DNA of 42,922 nucleotides, from assembly GCA_028344155.1 (NCBI GenBank), contig JAOMAI010000007.1:1-42922 (forward strand), written 5' to 3'. Positions 23,320-32,816 of this stretch are shown here, piece by piece (position 1 is the stretch's first letter; every line of letters starts with the position of its first letter). Origin of the DNA: Candidatus Nitrosopelagicus sp. GTDB taxonomy: Archaea > Thermoproteota > Nitrososphaeria > Nitrososphaerales > Nitrosopumilaceae. Under the pieces are notes generated by a model. It searched no databases. It had not been told where the DNA came from and saw only the letters and a program-made list of their open reading frames with translations. Position numbers and translations under genes: made by a program.

Positions 23320-25170
23320 ATGAGAATACTACAACTTCATTGTGATAATATCTCGTATGAAGCAACGAAAAAAGAGATAAAATCTGCTGAAGATATTGAA
23401 CCTAAACCTGTTTCAATTGATGAAGTTGTAGTTTGTTTTGTTGCCGTAGAAAATGGTGATGACAATGATGTGGCATTGGATGCGATTTCTCAAATTAAAG
23501 AATCAATGCAAAAAATTGGCTGTAAGAAATTATTGTTGTATCCTTATGCACATTTGAGCTCTGAATTGGCAGCACCTTCTACTGCATTATCCATTTTGAA
23601 ACTAATGGAGTCTGAATCTCAAGACTTGGAAGTTAGTCGTGCACCATTTGGCTGGACTAAGTCATATAATGTCAAAGTAAAGGGTCATCCATTAGCTGAA
23701 AGTTCCAAAGTGATTACAGCTGGTGATAAAAAAGAAAAAACTTCTACTGCGTTGGAATCTGAATCAAAAATAAAATCATACTGGTTTATTCTATCTCCTG
23801 ATGGAACTATGGTTGAGTTTGACAAGTTCAACTTTTCAAAACATAAAAAATTAGAAAAACTTGCAAAATACGAATCTGATAAAAACCGAAATGTTGACCA
23901 ACCTCCTCCACATGTAGCATTAATGAAAAAACTTGCAATTGCCGACTACGAGTCTGCATCTGATCATGGCAATATGAGATTTTTTCCAAATGGACGTCTC
24001 ATAAAATCACTCCTAGAACAATATGTAACAAATAAGGTAAAAGACTATGGAGGCTATGAGGTAGAGACACCAATCATGTATGACTCGCACCATCCTAGCA
24101 TGCAGAGTTATTTTAACAGATTTCCTGCAAGACAATACAACATTAATGCAGATGGAAAACAATTATTCTTAAGATTTGCAGCCTGCTTTGGACAGTTTTT
24201 GATAGCACATGACATGCAAATATCTTACAAAAATTTACCATACAGGCTCTATGAAATGACTCGATACAGCTTTAGACGTGAGCAGTCTGGAGAATTAGTA
24301 GGTCTTAGAAGATTGAGAGCATTTACGATGCCTGATTGCCATGCATTTTGTAAAGACATTCCACAGGCTATAGAGGAGTTCAGAACTCGTTTTGATTTGT
24401 CTAGAGATGTTTTGAAAAATGTTGGTATTGAAAATGATGATTATGAAATGGCTATACGATTTACAGAAGATTTCTACAATGAAAATAAAGAATTAATCTC
24501 AGAGTTGGTCAAAAAATTAGACAAACCGGTACTTGTTGAGATGTGGAAAGAACGATTCTTTTACTTTGTTTTAAAATGGGAATTCAACTATATCGATAAT
24601 TTAGGAAAGGCATCTGCATTATCAACTGATCAAATTGATGTTGAAAATGGTAAGAGATATGGAATTGAGTTTGTTGATGAAAATAACAATACAATTAATC
24701 CTATCATTCTTCATAATTCCCCAAGTGGCGCAATTGAGCGTGTGATCTATGCCCTACTTGAAAAATGTGCTAAAGACGCAAAGGAAGGTAGAAAACCAAT
24801 GTTTCCTCTCTGGCTTGCACCTACACAAGTTCGTATAATTCCGTTGAAAGATGAGTTTATGGAATTTTCACAAAATCTATTTGATAAATTAACTGAAAAA
24901 AATATTCGTGTTGATATTGATGATAGAAATGAATCGATTGGAAAGAGAATACGTGAATCTGAAAAGGAATGGATTCGTTATGTACTTGTAATTGGAGACA
25001 AAGAGGTTAATTCTGAAAATCTTAGTGTTCGTGATAGAACTCAAAGTGATGTACGAAATATTTCATTTGATGATTTTATTAATGAAATACAGACCCAAAA
25101 CCAAGGAAAACCAAATTCTACCCTAAACTTACCTCCACTTTTATCGAAAAGACCAATTATCCAAGTTTAG
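23320..25170 (+). CDS. thrS: Threonyl-tRNA synthetase, archaeal type
   Basis: Class II synthetase for tRNA-Thr, 616 aa. The N-terminal ~140 residues (MRILQLHCDNISYEATKK...) are the archaeal editing domain related to D-aminoacyl-tRNA deacylase, which removes misattached Ser. The catalytic core has FRREQSGELVGLRRLRAFTMPDCHAFC (motif 2) and NSPSGAIERVIYALLE (motif 3), with Cys and His zinc ligands. The C-terminal domain is the anticodon-binding fold. The frame extends to a GTG at 23299, but the ATG at 23320 matches the usual start and the TATA spacing. Confidence 0.97.
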   Translation: MRILQLHCDNISYEATKKEIKSAEDIEPKPVSIDEVVVCFVAVENGDDNDVALDAISQIKESMQKIGCKKLLLYPYAHLSSELAAPSTALSILKLMESESQDLEVSRAPFGWTKSYNVKVKGHPLAESSKVITAGDKKEKTSTALESESKIKSYWFILSPDGTMVEFDKFNFSKHKKLEKLAKYESDKNRNVDQPPPHVALMKKLAIADYESASDHGNMRFFPNGRLIKSLLEQYVTNKVKDYGGYEVETPIMYDSHHPSMQSYFNRFPARQYNINADGKQLFLRFAACFGQFLIAHDMQISYKNLPYRLYEMTRYSFRREQSGELVGLRRLRAFTMPDCHAFCKDIPQAIEEFRTRFDLSRDVLKNVGIENDDYEMAIRFTEDFYNENKELISELVKKLDKPVLVEMWKERFFYFVLKWEFNYIDNLGKASALSTDQIDVENGKRYGIEFVDENNNTINPIILHNSPSGAIERVIYALLEKCAKDAKEGRKPMFPLWLAPTQVRIIPLKDEFMEFSQNLFDKLTEKNIRVDIDDRNESIGKRIRESEKEWIRYVLVIGDKEVNSENLSVRDRTQSDVRNISFDDFINEIQTQNQGKPNSTLNLPPLLSKRPIIQV

Positions 25171-25226
25171 TGTATGATTTATCATTCCTTCTTTGTGGTT
25201 AAATACAAATTCTGTGACTAAAACTT

Positions 25227-25313
25227 ATGCATGGAAAGTTACTAATCTGCACTGATTGTGGTGAATCTCATAATTTCTGTTTATGTGATGACTCTTCATG
25301 CCAATCTGATTAA
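25227..25313 (+). CDS. Cys-rich microprotein, 28 aa
   Basis: ATG frame MHGKLLICTDCGESHNFCLC with DDSSCQSD following. Cysteines are arranged C-x2-C-x6-C-x-C-x4-C plus one His, a dense metal-binding pattern. TTAAATAC at about 25199-25206 is about 25 nt upstream, the expected TATA distance. At 28 codons it could still be spurious, but Cys density and promoter spacing favour a real gene. Confidence 0.5.
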   Translation: MHGKLLICTDCGESHNFCLCDDSSCQSD

Positions 25314-25354
25314 TTGGGCATTACTTTATTTTAAAGTGAATTAAAATCTGTATA

Positions 25355-26221
25355 ATGAGTTACTCTGATTTGTATTTGACTAGTTCTCCAAAGATTATAT
25401 CTCCTGCAGATGATTCTGAACCTGTAGCAACATTATTTGGAATTCCATTTGATTCAACTCATTCGTACAAACCTGGATGTCGTTTTGGTCCCGATGTAAT
25501 TCGTGATGCGTTTAACAATATTGAAATTTTTATGCCAGAATTTGGTGTTGATTTAGAACAAGTTAACATTAAAGATTTGGGAAATCTAGAACATACAGTT
25601 GTTGCTCAAAACATGATTGACATGGTTAGAAAGACTACTGGTGAATTGAAAGATACATCAAAACAATTAATCATTCTTGGAGGAGAACATTCACTCACTT
25701 ATGGTAGTTACTTGAGCTATCCTAAAGATACTGGATATGTTGTGTTTGATGCACATTATGATTTGAGAGATGAATATGCAGGTACCAAACTAAGTCATGC
25801 CGCATATTTGAGACGAATTGTTGAGGAACGTGGATCTAAAAACATCATTCACGTTGGGGCTCGCGCATTTGTCAAAGAAGAATTAGAATTTCTCACTGAA
25901 AATAATATTCGAACCATATCTGACTCTGAAATTAAAAATGGTAATGGCCCAAAATTATTAGAAAAATTAACTGAAAAATTTGAAAATCTCTATGTTAGTA
26001 TTGATCTTGATGTCTTAGATCCTGCTTTTGCTCCCGGTGTTGGAAATCCTGAAGCGATTGGAATCACTTCTCGTGAATTATATGATATGGTAGTTTCTTT
26101 AAAAAATAAAAAAATTAAAGCTGCAGATATTGTTGAATTGAATCCTATGTTTGATAATGGCGCCACTGCATCTTTAGCTGCTAGAATGATTTCAATTATA
26201 ATTGCAATGAACCAAAAGTGA
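25355..26221 (+). CDS. speB: Agmatinase/arginase-family ureohydrolase
   Basis: A 288-aa Mn-dependent hydrolase releasing urea from agmatine (or a related guanidino compound). All metal-ligand blocks are visible: GGEHS, DAHYDLR and SIDLDVLDPAFAPGVGNPE. The N-terminal FGIPFDSTHSYKPGCRFGPDVIR is typical of agmatinases. It may supply putrescine for the spermidine used by the deoxyhypusine synthase family enzyme at 21 kb, and urea as a nitrogen source, both inferred. The following lipid gene starts 9 nt after the stop. Confidence 0.93.
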   Translation: MSYSDLYLTSSPKIISPADDSEPVATLFGIPFDSTHSYKPGCRFGPDVIRDAFNNIEIFMPEFGVDLEQVNIKDLGNLEHTVVAQNMIDMVRKTTGELKDTSKQLIILGGEHSLTYGSYLSYPKDTGYVVFDAHYDLRDEYAGTKLSHAAYLRRIVEERGSKNIIHVGARAFVKEELEFLTENNIRTISDSEIKNGNGPKLLEKLTEKFENLYVSIDLDVLDPAFAPGVGNPEAIGITSRELYDMVVSLKNKKIKAADIVELNPMFDNGATASLAARMISIIIAMNQK

Positions 26222-26223
26222 GG
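26219..26223 (+). promoter_or_regulatory. Shine-Dalgarno-like site deciding the TTG start of the phosphatidyltransferase
   Basis: TGAGG, overlapping the speB stop, lies 7 nt before the TTG at 26231. It is one of the few clear ribosome-binding sites in the window and fits an internal operon gene. Confidence 0.4.
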
Positions 26224-26230
26224 AAATGTA

Positions 26231-26797
26231 TTGTTAAATAATTTACGTGATTCTTTAAAACCTGTATTACAAAAAATTGGAAAATCTTTTGCAGCTACAG
26301 GATTGTCTCCAAATGTATTTACTTGTATAGGTCTTGTATTAGCATTTGTTGCATCATTAATTTATGGAATTGGATTTGAATATTCATTACTTTTAGGCGG
26401 AATTGCATTATTGGCTTCTGGTTTCTTTGACATTGTTGATGGGCAGGTTGCTCGTTATGCAAATAAAATGTCAAAATCTGGAGGATTTTTGGATTCTATA
26501 TTTGATAAAATTGCAGAAGTTGCAATCTTTTTTGGAATCTTAATTGGAAATTACACTGAACCATATTTGGTATTTACCGCCATCACTCTTTCCTTATTGG
26601 TTAGTTATACACGTGCAAAGGCAGATGCTGCAGGAATAACGATGCAAGGAATTGGAATTGGTGAACGTGCAGAAAGGTTACTTGTTATTGCTATAATAGG
26701 GATGATTGGTTTTATGGAGATTGCAGTAATAATCGTAATAATTATTGCAGGAATAACCTTAGCTCAAAGAATATCTGTTTTAATGAAAAATAGATAG
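26231..26797 (+). CDS. CDP-alcohol phosphatidyltransferase (archaetidylinositol phosphate synthase-like)
   Basis: A 188-aa membrane enzyme transferring a CDP-activated lipid to a phosphorylated alcohol. The complete family motif D-x2-DG-x2-AR-x8-G-x3-D-x3-D is present with Asp67, Asp70, Gly71, Ala74, Arg75, Gly84, Asp88 and Asp92. About six hydrophobic helices follow. In archaea this size and type makes archaetidylinositol phosphate, but the head group cannot be read from sequence. TTG start is chosen because of a TGAGG site 7 nt upstream; the ATG at 26227 runs into a stop. Confidence 0.88.
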   Translation: MLNNLRDSLKPVLQKIGKSFAATGLSPNVFTCIGLVLAFVASLIYGIGFEYSLLLGGIALLASGFFDIVDGQVARYANKMSKSGGFLDSIFDKIAEVAIFFGILIGNYTEPYLVFTAITLSLLVSYTRAKADAAGITMQGIGIGERAERLLVIAIIGMIGFMEIAVIIVIIIAGITLAQRISVLMKNR

Positions 26798-26798
26798 T

Positions 26799-27089
26799 TT
26801 ATCCGCGAAGTTTTGTATGTTTGCGTCTCTGATCTGCTGAACGAATTTTTAGAACTTTGAAATGTATTGCACATGAAATACAATACCATTTTGTAACTTT
26901 TGGTGCTGCGATGTATGCTCCTTGCGCACGTAATTCTTTTGCTAATTGATGTTCTACTAAGCTTAGACGTGATGTGACTTTTTTTGCTTTATCTTTTGGA
27001 ACAGTTCCTGCACAGTTTACACATTGAATTGTACCTGAAGAACCTTTTCCTCCTTTTCGTCTACCTCTACTTGCACGCTTTGATGGCAT
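26799..27089 (-). CDS. rps26e: Ribosomal protein S26e
   Basis: A 96-aa small-subunit protein. The basic N-terminal tail PSKRASRGRRKGGKG is followed by the zinc knuckle CVNCAGTVPKDKA and later CISCAIHFKVLKIRS, the conserved S26e pattern. Like S25e, it is found in eukaryotes and in the Thermoproteota/Nitrososphaerota side of the archaea. It is convergent with the phosphatidyltransferase gene, with one base between stops. Confidence 0.94.
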   Translation of the reverse strand: MPSKRASRGRRKGGKGSSGTIQCVNCAGTVPKDKAKKVTSRLSLVEHQLAKELRAQGAYIAAPKVTKWYCISCAIHFKVLKIRSADQRRKHTKLRG

Positions 27090-27172
27090 GTTAGAAATTC
27101 AAATCCTCGATATATAAAGTGAGATATTATCGCTCAAAAAAACAATTTAAAGATCAAGAATAATTACGAATT

Positions 27173-27277
27173 ATGACTGGACTGTGTGAAAACTGTCTTA
27201 CTTCTAATATTGAAGTAAAATTTGTTAAAGGAAAAACACTTTGTTCCAATTGCGCAAATAAGGATTCAAATAAGTAG
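27173..27277 (+). CDS. Zinc-ribbon microprotein, 34 aa
   Basis: ATG frame MTGLCENCLTSNIEVKFVKG ending KTLCSNCANKDSNK. CENC and CSNC, 16 residues apart with a beta-hairpin-like linker, form a minimal zinc ribbon. AATTTAAAG near 27143-27151 is 26 nt upstream, the expected TATA distance. It is followed by the PfkB gene 24 nt later. Confidence 0.62.
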   Translation: MTGLCENCLTSNIEVKFVKGKTLCSNCANKDSNK

Positions 27278-27301
27278 TACAAACCACAATTTTTGCTCAT
27301 T

Positions 27302-28174
27302 ATGAAAGTTGGAATATTTTCACATTGTACGATGGACACAATTGTTTACGAAAATGAACAATATGATGCTCCTGGCGGTCCAGCTAGTTATTGTTCATTA
27401 ACTGCACGCAAACAAAAACATGATGTCGACCTATATACCAAATTCGGTCCAAATTACCCTTTAGAAGAGTTTTTCAAAGAAAACAAAATTAACGCTCCTG
27501 ATTCTTTATCCACACAATCTACTACTAGATTTAAAATCGAACTAAATGGTTCTGATAGAAAGCTCTTCTTAGAAAATATGTGTGACAAAATTAATTTCAT
27601 TGAAAATGATAATGATGGGGTAATAATTAGTCCTGTATTCAATGAGATTTCTTTAGAAACTTATTCACAAATCAAAAATTCTGATAATTTTATTCTTTTA
27701 GATCCTCAAGGTTTTCTAAGGGAAACAAATTCTAATAATGAAATCTTTCTAAAAAAAACTTCCCTTGATCTTAACAACATAAATGCCATTAAGATGAATC
27801 CTGATGAATTACATGCATTGACTGGTCTTACAGGTAATGATGGAATTAAACAATTACAAAAACTTGGTGTTGAATATGTAATTTATACAAATAAACAAGA
27901 AATCTCTTTACTTGTAAAAGATAAATTGTATACAATTCACTTGCCAAAAATGACTTTGACTGACACTACTGGAATTGGGGATATTTTTTGTTCCACATTT
28001 CTTTGTACTATGTTAAAAGAAAAAGATTTTCTATGGGCGCTATCTTTTGCAGGTGGCGCAGCACAATCCGCCTTAGAATCAAAGGCATTTGGTCTTGAGA
28101 AAGTTCCAGAAAAAAATGCATTAGAAAGTAATGGTTCGTATTTTTATAATATATTGGAGTTTAAGCAGATCTAA
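27302..28174 (+). CDS. PfkB-family carbohydrate/nucleoside kinase
   Basis: A 290-aa ribokinase-fold enzyme. The N-terminal PGGPASYCSLTARK is the first signature region, and TDTTGIGDIFCSTF contains the second signature DTTGxGD, with the catalytic Asp and anion hole. KMNPDELHALTG is the usual middle motif. The sugar or nucleoside substrate is unknown. The frame begins at a TTG at 27293, but the ATG at 27302 (MKVGIFSHCT) is preferred. It is immediately upstream of the NAD kinase. Confidence 0.88.
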   Translation: MKVGIFSHCTMDTIVYENEQYDAPGGPASYCSLTARKQKHDVDLYTKFGPNYPLEEFFKENKINAPDSLSTQSTTRFKIELNGSDRKLFLENMCDKINFIENDNDGVIISPVFNEISLETYSQIKNSDNFILLDPQGFLRETNSNNEIFLKKTSLDLNNINAIKMNPDELHALTGLTGNDGIKQLQKLGVEYVIYTNKQEISLLVKDKLYTIHLPKMTLTDTTGIGDIFCSTFLCTMLKEKDFLWALSFAGGAAQSALESKAFGLEKVPEKNALESNGSYFYNILEFKQI

Positions 28175-28205
28175 CATATATTGTGCATGAGAAAATAAAC
28201 TATCT

Positions 28206-29225
28206 ATGCATGTTGGAATATTTGGAACTGGGCAAACTGATTCCTCTGAAAAATTTCTTAAAAAAATTTTAGATGAAAATAACATCTCATCATCAAAAAT
28301 TGGAACAAAATCTAAGAATAGAAAATCTGATTGCATATTTGTTCTTGGGGGGGATAAGGGAGTTAGAAATTATTTTCATAGAACTTTTGATTCATCCATT
28401 CCTGTTTTGGGAATTAATGAATCCGAATCTGATGGATTTCTTTCACAACTTGATTTGAAACAGCTTCCGTCATTAATTTCTCGTATCAAGAAAATGGATT
28501 TTGAGACTGAACAGGTAACCCGATTGGGCGTAAAAATTGATGGAAAAAATGTTTACCCTGTATTAAACGACGTTGCTGTTTTTTCATCTAGAAGTGCTAT
28601 GTTAATGGAGCATACACTGAGAGTTAACGGTGATGAAGTTTGGCATGATAGTAGTGATGGTGTAATAATCTCAACACCAATTGGCTCTTCTGCATATTCC
28701 ATGTCTGCAGGCGGTCCTGTAATTTTTCAAGATTCTGGTGTATTTGGAATAATTTCAGTAAATTCTCTTGATATTACTAGACGACCATTGATTGTATCTA
28801 ATGCAAGTGTAATTGAAGTTGATGAAATTTCATCAAGATTACATTGTGAAGTTGTTTTAGATGGATTGGATCGTTATAAAGTAAAAAACTCCGTTGAAGC
28901 TACAAACTATGAACCTTCTGCAAATATTATTCGTCTAAAAAAAGATACAACTGCCATCTCTGCTATTGCTAAGAAAGTTAAACTTGCTGAAGAATTATTC
29001 AATATGCCACCAAGCTCAAAATTACTTCTTAAAATTTTGGAGTATGAGGGCTCTATGAGTCAAAAAGAATTAGTGAAAAAAACATTATTGCCTGATAGAA
29101 CTGTACGTTTAGCCATGAGTCATCTGTTAGAAAAAGGATATGTCAAGAAGAAAGTTTCCATTAGAGATTCACGTCAGAAAATATATGAGATATCAAAATT
29201 GATTAATTCTGATTTGCAGCAGTAG
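28206..29225 (+). CDS. nadK: NAD kinase with fused C-terminal winged-helix domain
   Basis: Phosphorylates NAD to NADP. Residues 1-260 are the ATP-NAD kinase fold, with the conserved LND at 120-122 and DGVIISTPIGSSAYSMSAGGP at 151-171. The usual GGDGT loop reads GGDKG here (48-52), keeping the catalytic Asp50. Residues about 265-335 form a winged helix (SKLLLKILEYEGSMSQKELVKKT...DRTVRLAMSHLLEKGYVKKK), resembling MarR/ArsR DNA-binding domains. The fusion could sense NAD(P) or ATP and bind DNA; this is inference. The 3' end overlaps pyrG by 23 nt, convergently. Confidence 0.88.
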   Translation: MHVGIFGTGQTDSSEKFLKKILDENNISSSKIGTKSKNRKSDCIFVLGGDKGVRNYFHRTFDSSIPVLGINESESDGFLSQLDLKQLPSLISRIKKMDFETEQVTRLGVKIDGKNVYPVLNDVAVFSSRSAMLMEHTLRVNGDEVWHDSSDGVIISTPIGSSAYSMSAGGPVIFQDSGVFGIISVNSLDITRRPLIVSNASVIEVDEISSRLHCEVVLDGLDRYKVKNSVEATNYEPSANIIRLKKDTTAISAIAKKVKLAEELFNMPPSSKLLLKILEYEGSMSQKELVKKTLLPDRTVRLAMSHLLEKGYVKKKVSIRDSRQKIYEISKLINSDLQQ

Positions 29226-30804
29226 TGAATGCTTTGAATACGTGTTCTGGATATCCCGGTCTACTGTTAAATTCTGGGTGAAATTGAACCCCTACAAAAA
29301 ATTTATGACTCGGAATCTCTAAAATCTCCATTCTTCTTCCTTCGTCACTTTCACCTGAAAAGATCATACCTTTTTGCGCAAATTCATCTAAATATTTTGT
29401 ATTAAATTCATATCGATGTCTGTGCCTTTTTGAAATTTTGTCTTGCCCGTAAATTTTGTTTGCTATTGTATCTGGTTTGACATTTATCTCATTTGCACCT
29501 AATCTTAATGATCCTCCCATATCTGTAATTCCGTCCTGTTCTGGAAGTAAATCTATTATTGGATTATTTGTATTTTGTTCAATTTCTGTTGAATTTGCAT
29601 CTGTGTGGCTACATACATTTCTTGCAAACGATACTGCAGCTAATTGAAATCCAAAACATATTCCAAGATATGGGATATTTCGTTCTCTTGCAAAATTTGC
29701 AGTTTTTATTATTCCTTCTGAGCCTCTAGTACCAAATCCTCCTGGAACTAAAATTCCATTATATTTGGATAATGTATCTACATTTCCGTTAATAGTTTCT
29801 GAATCAATCCAATCTATTGTAATTTTCTTTCCAAGTGATGCAGCTGCATGTTTTAAGGCATGATTTACACTAACATAACTATCTGCAAGTGTTACATATT
29901 TTCCTACCATTGCAATGTTGATTGGTTCTCCTTCATTTTGTAATGAATTAACAATTTTATTCCATGTGTCCCAGTTCTGAGATGCGTTAACATATCCCAT
30001 CTTATTGAATTTTTTGAAAATTACATCTACCAACCCTTGTTCATACAAAATTTCAGGAACTTGAAAAATTGAATCGACATCATGACATGAAAACACATCG
30101 TTGTTTGTAACATTTGTAAACATTGAAATTTTATTTCTTGTCTTATCCTGTAATGGCATGGAACATCTTACACAAAGCAAATCTGGTTGAATTCCAATTC
30201 TTCTTAATTCCTGAACACTATGTTGTGTAGGTTTGGTCTTTTGTTCCCCTACTACATCTAATGATGGCGCTAATGTGACATGAACAAAAATTACATTTTC
30301 TGAACCTTCTTCAACTCTTATTTGTCTTAATGCCTCTAAAAATGGCAAACTTTCGATATCTCCAACGGTTCCACCACATTCCACCACTAGTATTTCTAAT
30401 TCTTCATCTTCAGCAATTTTTTTAATTCTATCTTTTATTGCATCTGTAACATGCGGAATAATCTGAACACATGCACCCAAATATTCTCCTTTTCGCTCAG
30501 ATTCTATCACACTTGAATAAATTTGTGCAGTTGTAATATTATGTGATTTAGGTATATCTTGATTCAAAAATCTTTCATAATTTCCTATATCCATATCACA
30601 TTCTCCTCCATCATCAGTCACAAAGACCTCTCCATGTGCAATTGGGTTCATTGTTCCTGCATCATAATTTAGATATGGATCAATTTTGATACATGAAACT
30701 TTTTGATCTGATAATTGTAATAATTTACAAATTGATGATGAAACTACGCCTTTTCCTAACCCAGACATAACCCCTCCTGTAACAAAAATAAACTTTGTCT
30801 GCAT
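29203..30804 (-). CDS. pyrG: CTP synthase
   Basis: Converts UTP to CTP with ATP and glutamine. The N-terminal amidoligase domain starts KFIFVTGGVMSGLGKGVVSSS. The C-terminal glutaminase has GICFGFQLA (nucleophile Cys) and GVQFHPEF (His, Glu). Length is 533 aa from the ATG at 30804. An upstream GTG at 30819 would add 5 residues, but the minus-strand box at 30826-30834 is 26 nt before 30804. It follows trpA by 37 nt, so it may have its own promoter or receive read-through from the trp operon. Confidence 0.97.
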   Translation of the reverse strand: MQTKFIFVTGGVMSGLGKGVVSSSICKLLQLSDQKVSCIKIDPYLNYDAGTMNPIAHGEVFVTDDGGECDMDIGNYERFLNQDIPKSHNITTAQIYSSVIESERKGEYLGACVQIIPHVTDAIKDRIKKIAEDEELEILVVECGGTVGDIESLPFLEALRQIRVEEGSENVIFVHVTLAPSLDVVGEQKTKPTQHSVQELRRIGIQPDLLCVRCSMPLQDKTRNKISMFTNVTNNDVFSCHDVDSIFQVPEILYEQGLVDVIFKKFNKMGYVNASQNWDTWNKIVNSLQNEGEPINIAMVGKYVTLADSYVSVNHALKHAAASLGKKITIDWIDSETINGNVDTLSKYNGILVPGGFGTRGSEGIIKTANFARERNIPYLGICFGFQLAAVSFARNVCSHTDANSTEIEQNTNNPIIDLLPEQDGITDMGGSLRLGANEINVKPDTIANKIYGQDKISKRHRHRYEFNTKYLDEFAQKGMIFSGESDEGRRMEILEIPSHKFFVGVQFHPEFNSRPGYPEHVFKAFTTAANQN

Positions 30805-30841
30805 TTTTTTCTTAAACACTTCTAGTTTTTATTCGTTTATT

Positions 30842-31645
30842 TCAATATCTGGTTCTGTTTTTTAGTTTTTTTGTAAATGTTGCAATTCGAGCTTGAACCT
30901 TATTTGCAGGCGTATTTTCAATAATCTTTATGTTGGCACTACCTACTATCACTGCATCCGCCCCTGATGAAACGTATTTTTGAACATCCTTCTCAGTAGA
31001 TACTCCAAATCCTACCCCTACAGGAATTTTTCCTTTTGCAGCATTTTTTGTATTTTTGAGTGCATCTAGTGTATATTTGTGAATTTTAGTTTGAACTCCA
31101 GTTGTACCAAAAACTGCAACCATGTAAAGAAATCCTGATGTGGATTTGATAATTTGTTTTAATCGATCTTTTTCGGTATTTGGTGATACGAGAAATATCG
31201 TATCCATTCCTATTTTTTTAGCAGCTTTGACATATTCTTTTGATTCTTCTATTGCCATATCTGGTAAAATTAATCCATCAATACCTGCTTGTTTTGCTCG
31301 TGAAATAAATTTCAGATATGTCTGGTTATACAAGATGTTTGTGTATGTCATCAAAACTAACGGAATGTTTGATTCCTTACGTATTTTTTTTACAATTGAA
31401 AAGAAATTCTCAATTTTTGTTCCACTGTTCAATGATTCTGTACTTGCCATCTGAATTGTTGGTCCATCTGCAATTGGGTCTGAAAATGGAAAACCTAACT
31501 CAATGATATCTGAACCTCCTTGGATTAATCCTCTTACTGCAGCAAGTGTAGTTTTTTCAGATGGATATCCTGCCATAATATATGAGATTAGGGCAGTCTC
31601 TTTTTTTGTTTTTAATTGATTAAATTTTTCTTTTATTCTTGACAT
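30842..31645 (-). CDS. trpA: Tryptophan synthase alpha subunit
   Basis: Cleaves indole-3-glycerol phosphate to indole, which is channelled to TrpB. The 267-aa TIM barrel has [20 protein letters not shown] with the catalytic Glu and Asp, and [12 protein letters not shown] near the phosphate site. It is the last gene of the trpEGDCBA operon and overlaps trpB by 26 nt. Confidence 0.97.
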   Translation of the reverse strand: MSRIKEKFNQLKTKKETALISYIMAGYPSEKTTLAAVRGLIQGGSDIIELGFPFSDPIADGPTIQMASTESLNSGTKIENFFSIVKKIRKESNIPLVLMTYTNILYNQTYLKFISRAKQAGIDGLILPDMAIEESKEYVKAAKKIGMDTIFLVSPNTEKDRLKQIIKSTSGFLYMVAVFGTTGVQTKIHKYTLDALKNTKNAAKGKIPVGVGFGVSTEKDVQKYVSSGADAVIVGSANIKIIENTPANKVQARIATFTKKLKNRTRY

Positions 31646-32816
31646 TTTTGGCCAAATACTCCTTTACAATATCGATGTCTTTATCGCCTCTGCCTGACAG
31701 GGTAACTACGATTGATTCTGTTTTCTTCATTTTCTTTGAAATTTTAATTGCATGTGCTATCGCATGTGCTGATTCTAATGCAGGAATAATTCCCTCAGTT
31801 CTTGTAAGAATTAAAAATGCATCAATCACTTCATCATCAGTTACTGCTTTGTATTCAACTCGATTTTCATCTTTAAGAAATGCGTGTTCGGGTCCAACTC
31901 CTGGATAATCTAGTCCTGCAGAAATACTATGTGTTTCACTAATTTGACCATCTTTATCTTGCATTAGATACGTCATCATTCCGTGTAAGACTCCTTTTTT
32001 CCCTGCAGTTAGAGGGGCTGAATGTAATTTTGTTTTTAGACCTTTTCCGCCTGCTTCTATTCCTATAATTTTGGCATTTGTATCTATTAGTGGATAAAAT
32101 GTTCCTATTGCATTAGAACCTCCGCCTACACATGCAATTACTGCATTTGGAATTTTCTTCATTTGTTTTTTAATCTCTACGCCAATTACTGCCTGAAAAT
32201 CTCTTACCATCAAAGGATATGGGTGTGGTCCTACTGCAGACCCTAACAAATAATATGTTGAGTCAACATTTGTAATCCAATCCCTCATTGCTTCGTTTAT
32301 CGCATCTTTGAGTGTCTTTGAACCAGATTTCACTGCGTGTACTTTAGCACCTAGTAATTCCATTCTGAAAACATTTTGTTTTTGACGTAATGTATCTACA
32401 TATCCCATGTAAATTTCAGCTTTTAATCCTAAACTTGCACATGCCATTGCAGTTGCTACTCCATGTTGACCTGCTCCAGTTTCTGCAATAATTCTTTTTT
32501 TACCCATACGTTTTGCAAGTAATGCTTGTCCTAACGTGTTGTTGATTTTATGAGCTCCTCCATGTAACAAATCTTCTCTTTTCAAATAGATTTTTGCTCC
32601 ACCTATTGTTTTTGTAAGATTTCTTGCAAAATAGATGGGGGTTGGCCTACCTGCATAATCAATTAATAATCTTCCAAGTTCTTTTTTGAAATTTTTATCA
32701 TTTCTAATCTTGAGGTAATTTTTTTCTAATTCTTCTATTGCAGGTGCAAGCGTTTCTGGAATATATTTTCCACCAAATTCACCAAATCGTCCGTCTTTCG
32801 GTATTCCTATTTTCAT
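31620..32816 (-). CDS. trpB: Tryptophan synthase beta subunit
   Basis: PLP enzyme joining indole and serine. The 398-aa protein has [11 protein letters not shown] with the PLP lysine, [12 protein letters not shown], and [12 protein letters not shown] for the PLP phosphate. The sequence and its pairing with trpA indicate the TrpB1 type that works in the alpha2-beta2 complex. It shares an ATGA with the end of trpC (4-nt overlap), so translation is coupled. Confidence 0.97.
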   Translation of the reverse strand: MKIGIPKDGRFGEFGGKYIPETLAPAIEELEKNYLKIRNDKNFKKELGRLLIDYAGRPTPIYFARNLTKTIGGAKIYLKREDLLHGGAHKINNTLGQALLAKRMGKKRIIAETGAGQHGVATAMACASLGLKAEIYMGYVDTLRQKQNVFRMELLGAKVHAVKSGSKTLKDAINEAMRDWITNVDSTYYLLGSAVGPHPYPLMVRDFQAVIGVEIKKQMKKIPNAVIACVGGGSNAIGTFYPLIDTNAKIIGIEAGGKGLKTKLHSAPLTAGKKGVLHGMMTYLMQDKDGQISETHSISAGLDYPGVGPEHAFLKDENRVEYKAVTDDEVIDAFLILTRTEGIIPALESAHAIAHAIKISKKMKKTESIVVTLSGRGDKDIDIVKEYLAKNVKNKRKI

